Shown: positions 1 through 8,091, counted from the stretch's first letter. The stretch: DNA of 64,000 nucleotides from Lachnospiraceae bacterium UBA3850 (GCA_002392655.1 DGHK01000009.1:1-64000), one strand, 5' to 3'. Made by a program: numbers and translations. Notes: generated by a model not told the origin, from the sequence alone.

Positions 1-48
1 ACAGCACTTTGACTGCTGCACTCGTTGGTTCGAATCCAACTAGCCCAG
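1..48 (+). tRNA. tRNA-Gln (anticodon TTG), 5' end cut by the window
   Basis: Only the 3' part is present. The anticodon stem CAGCA/TGCTG holds the loop CTTTGAC, giving anticodon TTG. The T arm GTTGG-TTCGAAT-CCAAC and acceptor strand TAGCCCA follow, with G48 as discriminator base. The strand expected to pair, TGGGCTA, would lie left of the window. First visible member of a Gln-Lys-Leu tRNA cluster. Confidence 0.9.
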
Positions 49-83
49 TTCATAAATATAGAGATATATTTATTTTTTTTTAA

Positions 84-156
84 GAGCCACTAGCTCAGTT
101 GGTAGAGCACTTGACTTTTAATCAAGTTGTCGGGGGTTCGATTCCCCCGTGGCTCA
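84..156 (+). tRNA. tRNA-Lys (anticodon TTT)
   Basis: A complete cloverleaf: acceptor GAGCCAC/GTGGCTC, D arm with AGCTCAGTTGGTAGAGC, anticodon stem CTTGA/TCAAG with loop CTTTTAA (TTT), and a T arm GGGGG-TTCGATT-CCCCC. The discriminator base is A156 and no CCA is encoded. Confidence 0.97.
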
Positions 157-172
157 CTCTTTTTTTTTATCA

Positions 173-254
173 GCGGATATGGCGGAATTGGCAGACGCGC
201 TAGATTTAGGTTCTAGTGGGGAATCCCGTGCAGGTTCAACTCCTGTTATCCGCA
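173..254 (+). tRNA. tRNA-Leu (anticodon TAG)
   Basis: A type II tRNA of 82 nt with a long variable arm. The acceptor is GCGGATA/TATCCGC. The anticodon stem CTAGA/TCTAG holds the loop TTTAGGT, giving anticodon TAG. The T arm carries GGTTCAACTCC. Last gene of the cluster; the discriminator base is A254 and no CCA is encoded. Confidence 0.97.
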
Positions 255-263
255 CGCTAATTT

Positions 264-294
264 AAGCTCCTGTCTATTTGGACAGGAGCTTTCT
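264..294 (+). terminator. Rho-independent terminator of the tRNA cluster
   Basis: An 11-bp perfect stem, AAGCTCCTGTC/GACAGGAGCTT, with loop TATTTG, ends in a short T-rich stretch. It starts 10 nt after tRNA-Leu. Confidence 0.85.
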
Positions 295-310
295 CTGCAG
301 AGACGAGTCA

Positions 311-353
311 ATCAGACCTGCATTTGAAGGGTACTTCAAAGCTCTGATTTTTT
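311..353 (+). terminator. Second terminator-like hairpin downstream of the tRNAs
   Basis: The inner stem TTTGAAG/CTTCAAA with loop GGTA is enclosed by ATCAGA/TCTGAT and followed by six T. It may be a back-up terminator. Positions 354-505 hold no gene I can support. Confidence 0.5.
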
Positions 354-505
354 CGGCACCATTTCTTACAACTATACTCTGCTTTGTTGAGTTTCTTTCT
401 CCAAGTGGGCTTCCGGTATATTCGACTGTAATAAACATCATTGCAAATGGTGTGAATATAATTATGTCTTTTGTGTGATTTTTACATAAATAAGCTACAT
501 TTTTA

Positions 506-534
506 TTGAACATATACATTAAAAGTGGTAGAAT
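506..534 (+). promoter_or_regulatory. Sigma-A promoter of the pilin operon
   Basis: TTGAAC at 506-511 and TAGAAT at 529-534 are separated by 17 bp. Transcription would start near 541, just before the riboswitch aptamer, which supports the assignment. Confidence 0.75.
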
Positions 535-545
535 TAGCCTAATAT

Positions 546-640
546 ATGGGCAAAGCAGAAGTGATTCTGTGACGCAAAACTATAGGACCTTGGATGTCTG
601 ATAAGGGTGAGAGCTTATTTCCAAGGTAGCCAGTTGCACG
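546..640 (+). ncRNA. Cyclic-di-GMP-I (GEMM) riboswitch
   Basis: Seen: GGGCAAA, then stem CAGAA/TTCTG closed by a GTGA (GNRA) tetraloop, then GACGCAAA, then a second helix ACCTTGG/CCAAGGT with an internal loop, then GGTAGCCAG and a closing TTGC that pairs with GCAA near the 5' end. These are the conserved blocks of the GEMM class I aptamer, including the tetraloop and its receptor side. The aptamer starts just after a good promoter and is followed by a terminator hairpin and type IV pilin-like genes, a known kind of target for c-di-GMP control in clostridia. Whether ligand turns the genes on or off cannot be told by eye. Confidence 0.85.
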
Positions 641-650
641 AGATTTTAAT

Positions 651-683
651 AAACAACGGGCTTACTATAGTCTGTTGTTTTTG
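651..683 (+). terminator. Expression-platform terminator of the c-di-GMP riboswitch
   Basis: The stem AAACAAC/GTTGTTT, extended by G-T pairs, is followed by a T-rich tract. It lies between the aptamer and the pilin start codon at 712. This placement suggests transcriptional control by termination. Confidence 0.7.
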
Positions 684-711
684 TTATTCTACACTATTCG
701 AGGTACCTGTT

Positions 712-1347
712 ATGGTGAAAATTAAGAACAAAGGCTTTACCTTAGTTGAATTACTAGTAGTAATTGCTATCATGGCTATCCTTTCAGCAGCGATAGCTCC
801 TGCAGTAATTAGATATATTGAAAAATCCAGGAAGTCTGTTGATGTTCAGACCGGAAAGGTTATATTTGACGCTGTAAATTTCGCACTATCAAGTGGAGAT
901 GACGAGGTAGAGGATGCCTGGATAAATGATGCAAATAATGAGCGCGATGGAACGATGAAGTCAACACTTACCGGACATGATCTAAGACCTGTTGCATGGG
1001 CCAGAGGCGTCAAGGTTGGTGATTGGCAGAATTCGCTTTACAAATGTGCGCATAATGGTGCCGGAGAGCAGGCTTTTGTTGATGAGATGATAGATGCGCT
1101 CTCTCAGGATGCCGCAAAAGGAAAGGGTAATTCCTGGGTAAAAGGAAAGCCTAATGCTTATGATGGTAAGAGTAACTGTCTGACACCGCTTAAGTATGGT
1201 AAGAAGATGAATGGTCATCAGCCGGAATGCTGGATCGTTTACAGAGATGTTGTTACAAATACGCCTGAGATATATATCGGATATAAGGATGGAGCTGTAA
1301 AGGGTGTATGGCGTATATGGCCGGAAACCTGTAAAGAATATAAGTAG
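712..1347 (+). CDS. Type IV pilin-like protein 1 (prepilin N-terminal motif)
   Basis: A 211-residue secreted subunit of the type IV pilin / type II secretion pseudopilin class. The N-terminus has a short basic leader (MVKIKNKG) and then FTLVELLVVIAIMAIL, with Gly before the cleavage site and Glu at mature position 5. The hydrophobic helix runs to about residue 32. The C-terminal part is soluble, contains two Cys, and ends in WPETCKEYK. The in-frame extension back to 607 would run through the riboswitch, so I choose ATG 712, which has GAGGT at 700-704. First of three tandem pilin genes under the c-di-GMP riboswitch. Pilus assembly genes (pilB, pilC, pilD) are not in the window. Confidence 0.88.
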   Translation: MVKIKNKGFTLVELLVVIAIMAILSAAIAPAVIRYIEKSRKSVDVQTGKVIFDAVNFALSSGDDEVEDAWINDANNERDGTMKSTLTGHDLRPVAWARGVKVGDWQNSLYKCAHNGAGEQAFVDEMIDALSQDAAKGKGNSWVKGKPNAYDGKSNCLTPLKYGKKMNGHQPECWIVYRDVVTNTPEIYIGYKDGAVKGVWRIWPETCKEYK

Positions 1348-1389
1348 TATTAGTGTTAAGGTTTTAAGTATTATTAAGAAGGTGATTAT

Positions 1390-1986
1390 ATGCTGACAAG
1401 AAGAAATTGTCTAAGGAGCAATAAGGGATTTTCTCTTGTTGAGCTTATAATAGTCATAGCTATTATGGCTATTTTGGCTGCTGTTATTTCGCTGGCAGTT
1501 ATCAGGTATATAGATAAATCAAGGAAGTCTTCTGATCTGGAGACTGCAAAAACTATCTATGATGCCGTATCTTATGCATATGCAGAGGGATATTCCTATG
1601 AAGGAATAGAAAACGGAGTTGAGCAGGATGCTGATGTTGTAGGAACTGACATCAAGTCAAATGTTTCGTGTGACGGAGAGGTTGCATATAACATGGAGGT
1701 TGTGTCAGCAGCTTCCGGAACAGCTACATTTACCAATAATGTTGATGAACAGCAACACTTCATGAGTCTTGTGAGAAAGTCTCTCGGTAAGGAGACTGCG
1801 GGTTCCAAGGACTTTTCGGATCCGAAGTGTAAGAAGAATTCAGGAAGCGGAAAACCTGCAGGATTCATGATTGGAAGAAAGCTTGACAGTGGTGGTGATC
1901 CGGTACGTTTTGAGGTGTGGATCATGGATGCAAGCCAGAATCCGATATACAGGTTATATCCTGACTGCTGCAAGGACTATAAGTGA
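1390..1986 (+). CDS. Type IV pilin-like protein 2
   Basis: 198 residues with a basic leader of 13 residues ending in Gly, then FSLVELIIVIAIMAIL with Glu at mature position 5, the mark of class III signal peptides cut by PilD-type prepilin peptidase. The membrane helix is followed by the charged motif YIDKSRKS, nearly identical to pilin 1, and the C-terminus YPDCCKDYK mirrors that of pilin 1. The central domain differs, so this is a diverged paralogue and not a recent copy. AAGAAGGTG at 1376-1384 serves as the ribosome binding site. It lies 42 bp after pilin 1 in the same operon. Confidence 0.88.
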   Translation: MLTRRNCLRSNKGFSLVELIIVIAIMAILAAVISLAVIRYIDKSRKSSDLETAKTIYDAVSYAYAEGYSYEGIENGVEQDADVVGTDIKSNVSCDGEVAYNMEVVSAASGTATFTNNVDEQQHFMSLVRKSLGKETAGSKDFSDPKCKKNSGSGKPAGFMIGRKLDSGGDPVRFEVWIMDASQNPIYRLYPDCCKDYK

Positions 1987-2001
1987 AAGGACGCATAATA
2001 T

Positions 2002-2646
2002 ATGAAGTCATCTAATAGAGGTTTTTCGCTGGTTGAACTAATTATTGTTATAGCTATTATGGCTATTCTTTCTGCGGCAATAGCTCCCGCTCTTATAAGA
2101 TACATTAATAAGTCGAGAAAAGCAGATGACATAGCAGCGGCAGACACTATAGGCACAACGCTTAATGCCGCTATCACTTCTGATGAAGATTTGTATGATT
2201 TTATTATGATTGCCACAAGTAGCACCGGTAATAATCTGAACGATTCTCAGATTAGAAATGGTTGGATAAGAGTTATCGGTTATTGTAATACGCCTAGAAA
2301 TAGATATGATATGAAGTTTCATGCTATCAATACAGCAGGTGTTACAGCTGATCAAAAAAAATCCTTTGAAGATGGTATGAATGAGTACTTAGGAACGGGT
2401 ATTCCGAGACTTAAGTTTTATCTGTTCGATTATCTGGATGAGTGGATTATTTGTGCAGATCGTGATGGTAAGCTATATGTTTATATAGGTTCGGGTATGA
2501 ATGATGATCGTTATCATATGAAGCCCAAGACTCAGGGAGGCAGGCCGTGTATAAATAATGCTAATCGTTATTGTTATCAGGTTTGGCCTGAGGTTGATCC
2601 TGCCTATAATAAGCTTAATACGCCTAAAGAAGCAAAAAGTAATTAA
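2002..2646 (+). CDS. Type IV pilin-like protein 3
   Basis: 214 residues with the shortest leader of the three (MKSSNRG), then FSLVELIIVIAIMAIL and the helix end RYINKSRKADD. The soluble domain is unrelated by eye to pilins 1 and 2 except for a shared WPE motif near the end, after which this protein has a longer polar tail without the final CK(E/D)YK. It starts 15 bp after pilin 2, with GAAAGGA upstream. Last gene of the riboswitch operon. Whether it is a major or minor pilin, or a pseudopilin of a secretion machine, cannot be decided here. Confidence 0.85.
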   Translation: MKSSNRGFSLVELIIVIAIMAILSAAIAPALIRYINKSRKADDIAAADTIGTTLNAAITSDEDLYDFIMIATSSTGNNLNDSQIRNGWIRVIGYCNTPRNRYDMKFHAINTAGVTADQKKSFEDGMNEYLGTGIPRLKFYLFDYLDEWIICADRDGKLYVYIGSGMNDDRYHMKPKTQGGRPCINNANRYCYQVWPEVDPAYNKLNTPKEAKSN

Positions 2647-2660
2647 AACCAAATATTTAG

Positions 2661-2689
2661 TTGATGGTTTATATGTTTTTTGATAATAT
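2661..2689 (+). promoter_or_regulatory. Candidate promoter of the pot operon
   Basis: TTGATG at 2661-2666 and TAATAT at 2684-2689 are 17 bp apart. Transcription would start near 2696, inside the hairpin at 2691-2729. Confidence 0.5.
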
Positions 2690-2690
2690 T

Positions 2691-2729
2691 TGACTGGTAT
2701 ATTTTTATATGCCAGTCTTATTTTTTTTG
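2691..2729 (+). terminator. Terminator between the pilin and pot operons
   Basis: The stem GACTGGTATA/TATATGCCAGTC (one bulge) is followed by a run of eight T. It separates pilin 3 from potA. Confidence 0.75.
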
Positions 2730-2739
2730 GAGAAAAGCT

Positions 2740-3798
2740 ATGATTGAAAAAGAAAACAGGAAACCTATTATTGAACTTAAAGGATTATCCAAAAACTTCG
2801 AGGATCAGCAGGTGCTAAAGGGCATAGATCTGACTATATATGAAAATGAGTTTTTGACTCTACTAGGACCGTCAGGTTGTGGTAAGACTACTACTCTTAG
2901 GATTATAGCCGGATTCGAGGATCCTTCAAGTGGCGAGGTTCTCTTTGATGGCGTGGATATTACTAAAGTTCCTGCTTATAAGAGAGAGGTAAATACCATA
3001 TTCCAGAAGTATGCGTTATTTCCATTCTTAAATGTATATGATAATGTTGCTTTTGGTCTTAAGATAAAAAAGATGGATAAAACAGTTATAGATCACAAGG
3101 TTACTTCTATGTTAAAGCTGGTGGGACTTGAGGGTTATGCAAAAAGAGATGTTTCAAGTCTTTCGGGTGGTCAGCAGCAGAGAGTTGCAATTGCCAGAGC
3201 ACTTGTAAACGAACCTAAGGTTCTTCTGCTGGATGAACCGCTCGGCGCACTGGATGCAAAGCTGAGAAAGGATATGCAGACCGAGCTTAAAAAGATACAG
3301 AAAGAGGTGGGTATAACATTTATCTTTGTTACTCATGATCAGGAAGAGGCTCTTTCTATGTCAGATACCGTTGTAGTAATGAATGAGGGTATCATTCAGC
3401 AGGTGGGAACTCCTGAGGATATCTATAATGAACCCGAAAACAGATTTGTTGCGGAGTTCATAGGAGATTCAAATATAATAGAGGCGGTAATGAAGAAGGA
3501 TCTTCTTGTTTCCTTCGATGGTGAAGACTTTGTATGTGTTGATAAAGGCTTTAAGGATAATGAGGATGTCGAGGTTGTTATCAGACCTGAGGATATAGAT
3601 ATCGTAAAGCCTAAGGAAGCCAAAGTAAAAGGGGTAGTTAAGTCAATTATATTTAAGGGTGTACACCATGAGATAGTAGTGGAGACCGAATACCGTGATT
3701 ACCTCATACATACAACAGACTATTATGAACCCGGCCTTAAAGTTGGTTTGACATTTGGCCCTGACGAGATACACGTCATGTACCCAATGGAATGGTAA
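2740..3798 (+). CDS. potA: Spermidine/putrescine ABC transporter ATP-binding protein PotA
   Basis: 352 residues; hydrolyses ATP on the cytoplasmic side to drive polyamine import with PotB and PotC-D. Walker A is GPSGCGKTT (residues 43-51), the signature is [15 protein letters not shown], Walker B is [12 protein letters not shown], and the H-loop is [10 protein letters not shown]-terminal TOBE-type domain follows from about residue 240. The in-frame extension to 2680 would cover the terminator, so ATG 2740 with GGAGAAAA upstream is taken. First gene of potA-potB-potCD. Substrate choice between putrescine and spermidine cannot be read from this subunit. Confidence 0.93.
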   Translation: MIEKENRKPIIELKGLSKNFEDQQVLKGIDLTIYENEFLTLLGPSGCGKTTTLRIIAGFEDPSSGEVLFDGVDITKVPAYKREVNTIFQKYALFPFLNVYDNVAFGLKIKKMDKTVIDHKVTSMLKLVGLEGYAKRDVSSLSGGQQQRVAIARALVNEPKVLLLDEPLGALDAKLRKDMQTELKKIQKEVGITFIFVTHDQEEALSMSDTVVVMNEGIIQQVGTPEDIYNEPENRFVAEFIGDSNIIEAVMKKDLLVSFDGEDFVCVDKGFKDNEDVEVVIRPEDIDIVKPKEAKVKGVVKSIIFKGVHHEIVVETEYRDYLIHTTDYYEPGLKVGLTFGPDEIHVMYPMEW

Positions 3799-3826
3799 AT
3801 ATTATAGTAATTCTTAGGAGAAATAA

Positions 3827-4663
3827 ATGAAACACTACACAAAACTTGTCCGTCCATATCTGGTATGGTCGATTCTTATAATTATGGTTCCGCTTCTTCT
3901 GATTATTCTATATTCAGTGACCACAGGTGGAAACAGTCTTGTTAATATCAAGTTTACTTTAGATAATTTTAAGAAAATAGGTGAGCCTATTTATTTGGAT
4001 GTAATGAAAAAGTCCTTTAAGCTGGGCTTTATTTCTGTCATTATTTGTCTGGTGCTTGGTTATATATTTGCTTATTTTATTACCAGATTTAAGGATTCAA
4101 CACAGGATATACTTATACTTCTGGTTACTATTCCGATGTGGATAAATACTCTTCTTAGGACTTATGCGTGGATAAGTCTTCTTTCAGATAATGGAGTTAT
4201 CAATAAATTTCTTGGACTTTTCGGATTTACGGCAAGATCCTTTATGTATTCTGATTTTGCGGTCATATTGGGACTGGTGAGTGATATACTGCCGTTTATG
4301 GTTATCCCTATCCATACCTCCATAAGAAAGATAGATCCGTCACTTATTGAGGCGTCGCATGATCTCGGAGCTAACAGGTTCCAGACATTTACACATGTTA
4401 CTCTTAAGATGTCTATTCCGGGTGTTATTAATGGAATAATGATGACATTTCTTCTTTCGATTTCAACCTTCGTTATACCAAAGCTTCTCGGAGGCGGACA
4501 GTATATGCTTATTGGAAATCTGATAGAGAATCAGTTTATTTCTGTTGGAAACTGGAATTTTGGTTCTGCAACGTCCATTATCCTTACTCTTATTATCCTT
4601 ATTGGTCTTACCATCATGAAGAAGTTTGATAAGGAAGAGAAGGAGGAACGTGATGAAGCATAG
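3827..4663 (+). CDS. potB: Spermidine/putrescine ABC transporter permease PotB
   Basis: 278 residues with about six membrane helices, starting at IILMVPLLLIILYS. The EAA loop is present as EASHDLGANRFQTFTHVTLK, the contact site for the ATPase. AGGAGAAA lies before the ATG, 28 bp after potA. The last 11 bp overlap the start of potCD, so the two are probably translationally coupled. The protein forms one half of the membrane channel; the other half is the N-terminal part of the next gene. Confidence 0.93.
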   Translation: MKHYTKLVRPYLVWSILIIMVPLLLIILYSVTTGGNSLVNIKFTLDNFKKIGEPIYLDVMKKSFKLGFISVIICLVLGYIFAYFITRFKDSTQDILILLVTIPMWINTLLRTYAWISLLSDNGVINKFLGLFGFTARSFMYSDFAVILGLVSDILPFMVIPIHTSIRKIDPSLIEASHDLGANRFQTFTHVTLKMSIPGVINGIMMTFLLSISTFVIPKLLGGGQYMLIGNLIENQFISVGNWNFGSATSIILTLIILIGLTIMKKFDKEEKEERDEA

Positions 4664-6479
4664 TAAGAAGAGTAAAGCTCTCTATATCGCTTATATTGCG
4701 ATGCTTTTTGTTTTCTTTTACCTTCCGATAGTTGTTCTGATGGTATTTTCATTTAATTCATCTAAGAGTCTTACGAATATGACAGGATTTTCTCTCAGGT
4801 GGTATTCAAGACTTATCAGTGATGGATCAATAATGAAAGCGGTGTATGTATCGCTGACTATTGCTATATTTGCTACGATTATTTCGACAGTACTCGGAAC
4901 TATTACGGCAATCGGTCTGTCAAAGAGCAGAAAGGTTGTTAAGGATGTGGTTCTTAACATTAACAACCTTCCTATTATGAATCCTGATATAGTTACGGCT
5001 ATAAGCCTTATGATACTTTTCTCGTCAGCTGTAATTGTAAAGGGATATCTGACAATGCTGCTTGCTCATATAGCATTTTGTACGCCATTTGTTATTACGT
5101 CGGTTTATCCAAAGGTCAGGCAGCTTGATCCTAGTATAGCTGATGCGGCTATGGATCTTGGCGCGACACCTTTTGAAGCACTTGTCAAGGTTATTATTCC
5201 TATGCTTAGAGATGGTATTCTTGCAGGCGTGCTACTTGCGTTTACAATGAGCTTTGATGATTTCGTTATTTCTTATTTTGTTACCGGAAATGGGGTAGAG
5301 AATATCTCTATAACGGTATATAATATGACTAAGCGTACTAATCCTAGTATAAATGCACTTTCGACTATAGTTATTCTTGTTATAGTGCTTCTTATAGTAC
5401 TCTCAAAGCTTATTCCGGGTCTTCTAAAAAAGACATTTAGAATGATAATGTCAGGTCTTCTTGTGCTGGTGCTTATATTTACTGTATTTACGGGTATCAA
5501 AGGAAATGGGAAGACTCTTAGGATTTTCAATTCCGGAGAATATATGGATCCTGAGCTCATAGAGAATTTTGAGAAGCAGTATGACTGCAAAGTCATTTAT
5601 GAAACCTTTGATTCCAATGAGACTATGTATACAAAGCTGATGAGTGGGTCTGAATACGATATCATAATCCCAAGTGATTATATGATAGAGAGACTCATCA
5701 AGGAGGATCAGCTTCAGCCTGTAAACTGGAATCATATAACACATAAGGATGAGATAGATCCTGCAAATATGGGCTATGCCTTTGATCCGACTAATAAGTA
5801 CAGTGTTCCTTATTTTGTAGGTACAGTAGGAATACTTTATGATAAAAATGTAGTTGACGAGGAAGATCTGAAGGATGGCTGGGAGCTTCTCAGAAATCCA
5901 AAGTATGCCGGGGATATCTATATGTATGATTCTGAACGTGACAGCTTCATGGTTGCACTAAAGGCGCTCGGATATTCTATGAATACCACTGACAGAAAAG
6001 AAATCAAGGAAGCATATGACTGGCTTATTGATCAGAAGAAAAATATGGATGTGGTTTATGCCGGCGATGATGTTATGGATAATATGATCTCAGGAAATAA
6101 GGCTATAGCAGTTGTTTATTCAGGTGATGCTACTTATATTATGGCTGAGAATGATGACCTGGAATTTCTGGAACCACCAGAAGGAACCAATGAATGGTGC
6201 GATGCCATGGTTATGACAAAGAGCTGCAGGGATACAGAACTTGCAGAGCAGTTTATGGATTATATGCTTGAATATGATAATGTATGCACGAATACCTACT
6301 TCGTAGGTTACACAACCCCCGTAGTGAAGGCGAGGGAAGACCTGAGAACCGGAGAGTATGATGGTATAGATGCATATATGCCGAATTTTGGAGCTAAGAA
6401 CAATGAGGTGTTCAGATATCAGGATACTGATCTCAGGGCATATTATTCCGATCTCTGGACAAAGGTAAAGGCTTATTAA
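4653..6479 (+). CDS. potCD: PotC-PotD fusion: polyamine permease joined to its binding protein
   Basis: 608 residues. Residues 1 to about 265 are a PotC permease with six helices and the EAA loop DAAMDLGATPFEALVKVIIP. A seventh hydrophobic segment (MIMSGLLVLVLIFTVF) then leads into a PotD periplasmic-binding-type domain from TLRIFNSGEYMDPELIENFE to the end, with the typical YDIIIPSDYM block. The extra helix would place the binding domain outside the cell, tethered to the channel. In most bacteria potC and potD are separate genes. ATG 4653 is chosen because AAGGAGGAAC precedes it; the in-frame extension to 4626 lacks a good site. The reading frame is open across the junction, so this is not a frameshift artefact within this sequence. 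Confidence 0.92.
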   Translation: MKHSKKSKALYIAYIAMLFVFFYLPIVVLMVFSFNSSKSLTNMTGFSLRWYSRLISDGSIMKAVYVSLTIAIFATIISTVLGTITAIGLSKSRKVVKDVVLNINNLPIMNPDIVTAISLMILFSSAVIVKGYLTMLLAHIAFCTPFVITSVYPKVRQLDPSIADAAMDLGATPFEALVKVIIPMLRDGILAGVLLAFTMSFDDFVISYFVTGNGVENISITVYNMTKRTNPSINALSTIVILVIVLLIVLSKLIPGLLKKTFRMIMSGLLVLVLIFTVFTGIKGNGKTLRIFNSGEYMDPELIENFEKQYDCKVIYETFDSNETMYTKLMSGSEYDIIIPSDYMIERLIKEDQLQPVNWNHITHKDEIDPANMGYAFDPTNKYSVPYFVGTVGILYDKNVVDEEDLKDGWELLRNPKYAGDIYMYDSERDSFMVALKALGYSMNTTDRKEIKEAYDWLIDQKKNMDVVYAGDDVMDNMISGNKAIAVVYSGDATYIMAENDDLEFLEPPEGTNEWCDAMVMTKSCRDTELAEQFMDYMLEYDNVCTNTYFVGYTTPVVKAREDLRTGEYDGIDAYMPNFGAKNNEVFRYQDTDLRAYYSDLWTKVKAY

Positions 6480-6494
6480 TAGGGGTGATAAGAT

Positions 6495-7322
6495 ATGTTA
6501 TATGTTGCGATTGTCATATATAACAAGAAGATATCCGATGTTCTTTCGAAATACTCTGCAAAAAGGCTTCTTGAAAAACACGGGGAGAAGAAGACCAGGA
6601 TAATAGTTGTCGATAATTCAGATAAAAGGTTATATGTCGATGACTCTGAGCTTACAGATTTTGTGGCCACACATGGAATTGTGTACATAAAGAATGAGAA
6701 GAACCTTGGACTTTCCAAGGCCTATAACAAGGCTGTCGAATATGCTCTTCACGACAGCAGGAATCCGAAGTTTGATTTTCTGATGCTTCTGGATGATGAT
6801 ACAGATATTACGTATGATTATATAAGAGAGATATATAAGGAATACAAGGCTCCATCCAGAGTGAATGATGGGGTAAATGTGATTACAGGCCTTATTGAGA
6901 GCGGCGGTGTTCCTATGTCTCCTGTTCGTAGGTTTACATTTAATTACAAGAAGAGCAACTGTATAAATAAGCCCGGTATATATGATGACATCATGTGTAT
7001 AAGCAGTGGGATGGCAGTCAGACTGGATGCTATAGAGAAGGTAGGCGGATTTGAGGAATCACTTTTCCTGGATATGATTGATTATACCTTCCTCTATAAT
7101 CTGTCGAGACATGATCTGAACAGGATGCTGGTAATAAATGCGCGGATAGAACAGAGCTTTTCGGGCAGACAGAAGCAGTCAAGAAGAGTTGCGCAGAGAC
7201 GTTACAAGATATATAAGAAGGACTTTATGCGTTATTGCGAGCTTACCGGTAAAAATAAATGGTATGGAAGACTTCATCTGTTGAAGAGAAAAGTTGCTAT
7301 GGAGATGAAAAACAGGAAATGA
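6495..7322 (+). CDS. Family 2 glycosyltransferase
   Basis: 275 residues with a GT-A fold start (YVAIVIYNKK), a nucleotide-binding segment IIVVDNSDKR, KNEKNLGLSKAYNKAV, and the metal-binding LMLLDDDTDI. This order matches GT2 enzymes of the rhamnosyl/galactofuranosyl kind that decorate surface polysaccharides; the sugar and acceptor are unknown. No membrane helix is seen. AGGGGTGAT precedes the start, 15 bp after potCD. The stop overlaps the start of the next gene (ATGA), so the HAD protein is likely co-translated. The tail is rich in Arg and Lys, which may favour membrane contact. Confidence 0.82.
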   Translation: MLYVAIVIYNKKISDVLSKYSAKRLLEKHGEKKTRIIVVDNSDKRLYVDDSELTDFVATHGIVYIKNEKNLGLSKAYNKAVEYALHDSRNPKFDFLMLLDDDTDITYDYIREIYKEYKAPSRVNDGVNVITGLIESGGVPMSPVRRFTFNYKKSNCINKPGIYDDIMCISSGMAVRLDAIEKVGGFEESLFLDMIDYTFLYNLSRHDLNRMLVINARIEQSFSGRQKQSRRVAQRRYKIYKKDFMRYCELTGKNKWYGRLHLLKRKVAMEMKNRK

Positions 7323-7987
7323 ACAAAGATATCGGTGTAATATTTGATTTTAACGGTACCTGTATATTTGACGGGAAGTATCATAATAAAGCATGGCAGA
7401 CTTATATGGAAGAGCTTACGATGAAACCTGTCTCTGACAGGGACACTAGTCTCTGGATAATCGGGAAAACTCCGAAGGAGATACTCGAACATTTTCTCGG
7501 ATATGAGCTTTCTGACAATATGATAAATCAGTTCTCGGAGGAGAAGGAGAGGCTTTACAGAAGTCTCATAAGTAAGGATGATGTGCCTCTTGCTCCGGGA
7601 CTTAAGGATTTTCTGAATTATCTGCTTCTTGCACAGGTGAAGAGGACTATAGCTACGACGGCAAATCTCGAGAATATGAATATGTATTTTGAGAGATATA
7701 ATCTGGATATGTGGTTCAGATGGGAGGATATAGTTATAGGAGCAGGAAATATACCTCTTAAACCTCATCCGGATCTATATCTGGCTGCGATAGAGAAGAT
7801 AGGTATGCCGGCAGATCATATAGTTGCCTTCGAGGATAGTGAATCGGGAGTGAAGGCCGCTTATGATGCGGGAATCAGGCATATAATAGCTGTCACGGGA
7901 GATAGCTGGAATACTGGTCTTATCAGCAAACCGGGAGTGTATGCGCAGATAAAGGATTTCACTGAACTGAATCCGGATAATTTTTAA
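7319..7987 (+). CDS. HAD-superfamily phosphatase (beta-phosphoglucomutase-like) with a DFNGT motif I
   Basis: 222 residues. Motif I is FDFNGT, so the second catalytic Asp of the usual DxDGT is Asn. Motif II is TTAN, the motif III Lys is in LKPHPDLY, and motif IV is FEDSESGVKAA; a helical cap lies between motifs I and II. It belongs to subfamily I with a C1 cap, which acts on sugar phosphates and similar small molecules. Asn at this position is, as I recall, found in other clostridial members, so activity may be altered and not necessarily lost. ATG 7319 overlaps the glycosyltransferase stop by 4 nt. A strong terminator follows. Confidence 0.82.
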   Translation: MNKDIGVIFDFNGTCIFDGKYHNKAWQTYMEELTMKPVSDRDTSLWIIGKTPKEILEHFLGYELSDNMINQFSEEKERLYRSLISKDDVPLAPGLKDFLNYLLLAQVKRTIATTANLENMNMYFERYNLDMWFRWEDIVIGAGNIPLKPHPDLYLAAIEKIGMPADHIVAFEDSESGVKAAYDAGIRHIIAVTGDSWNTGLISKPGVYAQIKDFTELNPDNF

Positions 7988-7999
7988 ATGATTATTATG

Positions 8000-8033
8000 A
8001 AGCTGTTCGAAAACTTTCGAGCAGCTTTATTTG
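8000..8033 (+). terminator. Terminator after the glycosyltransferase-HAD pair
   Basis: AAGCTGTTCGAAA pairs with TTTCGAGCAGCTT with a single G-T pair, followed by TTATTTGT. Confidence 0.8.
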
Positions 8034-8059
8034 TATATTTGTGTCGTTTGTGATAATAT
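8031..8059 (+). promoter_or_regulatory. Promoter of the AI-2E-family transporter gene
   Basis: TTGTAT at 8031-8036 and TAATAT at 8054-8059 are 17 bp apart, just downstream of the terminator. Confidence 0.65.
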
Positions 8060-8091
8060 AAACGTGGTATGTGATTTGGAGGTGTATTCTT

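Noticed and set aside
274..519. Overlapping small open frames on both strands after the tRNA genes
   Set aside because: Neither has a ribosome binding site and the region carries a terminator-like hairpin and the downstream promoter. The peptide resembles nothing I can name with confidence.
607..711. In-frame extension of pilin 1 to 607
   Set aside because: It would translate the riboswitch and its terminator, and place the prepilin leader far from the N-terminus.
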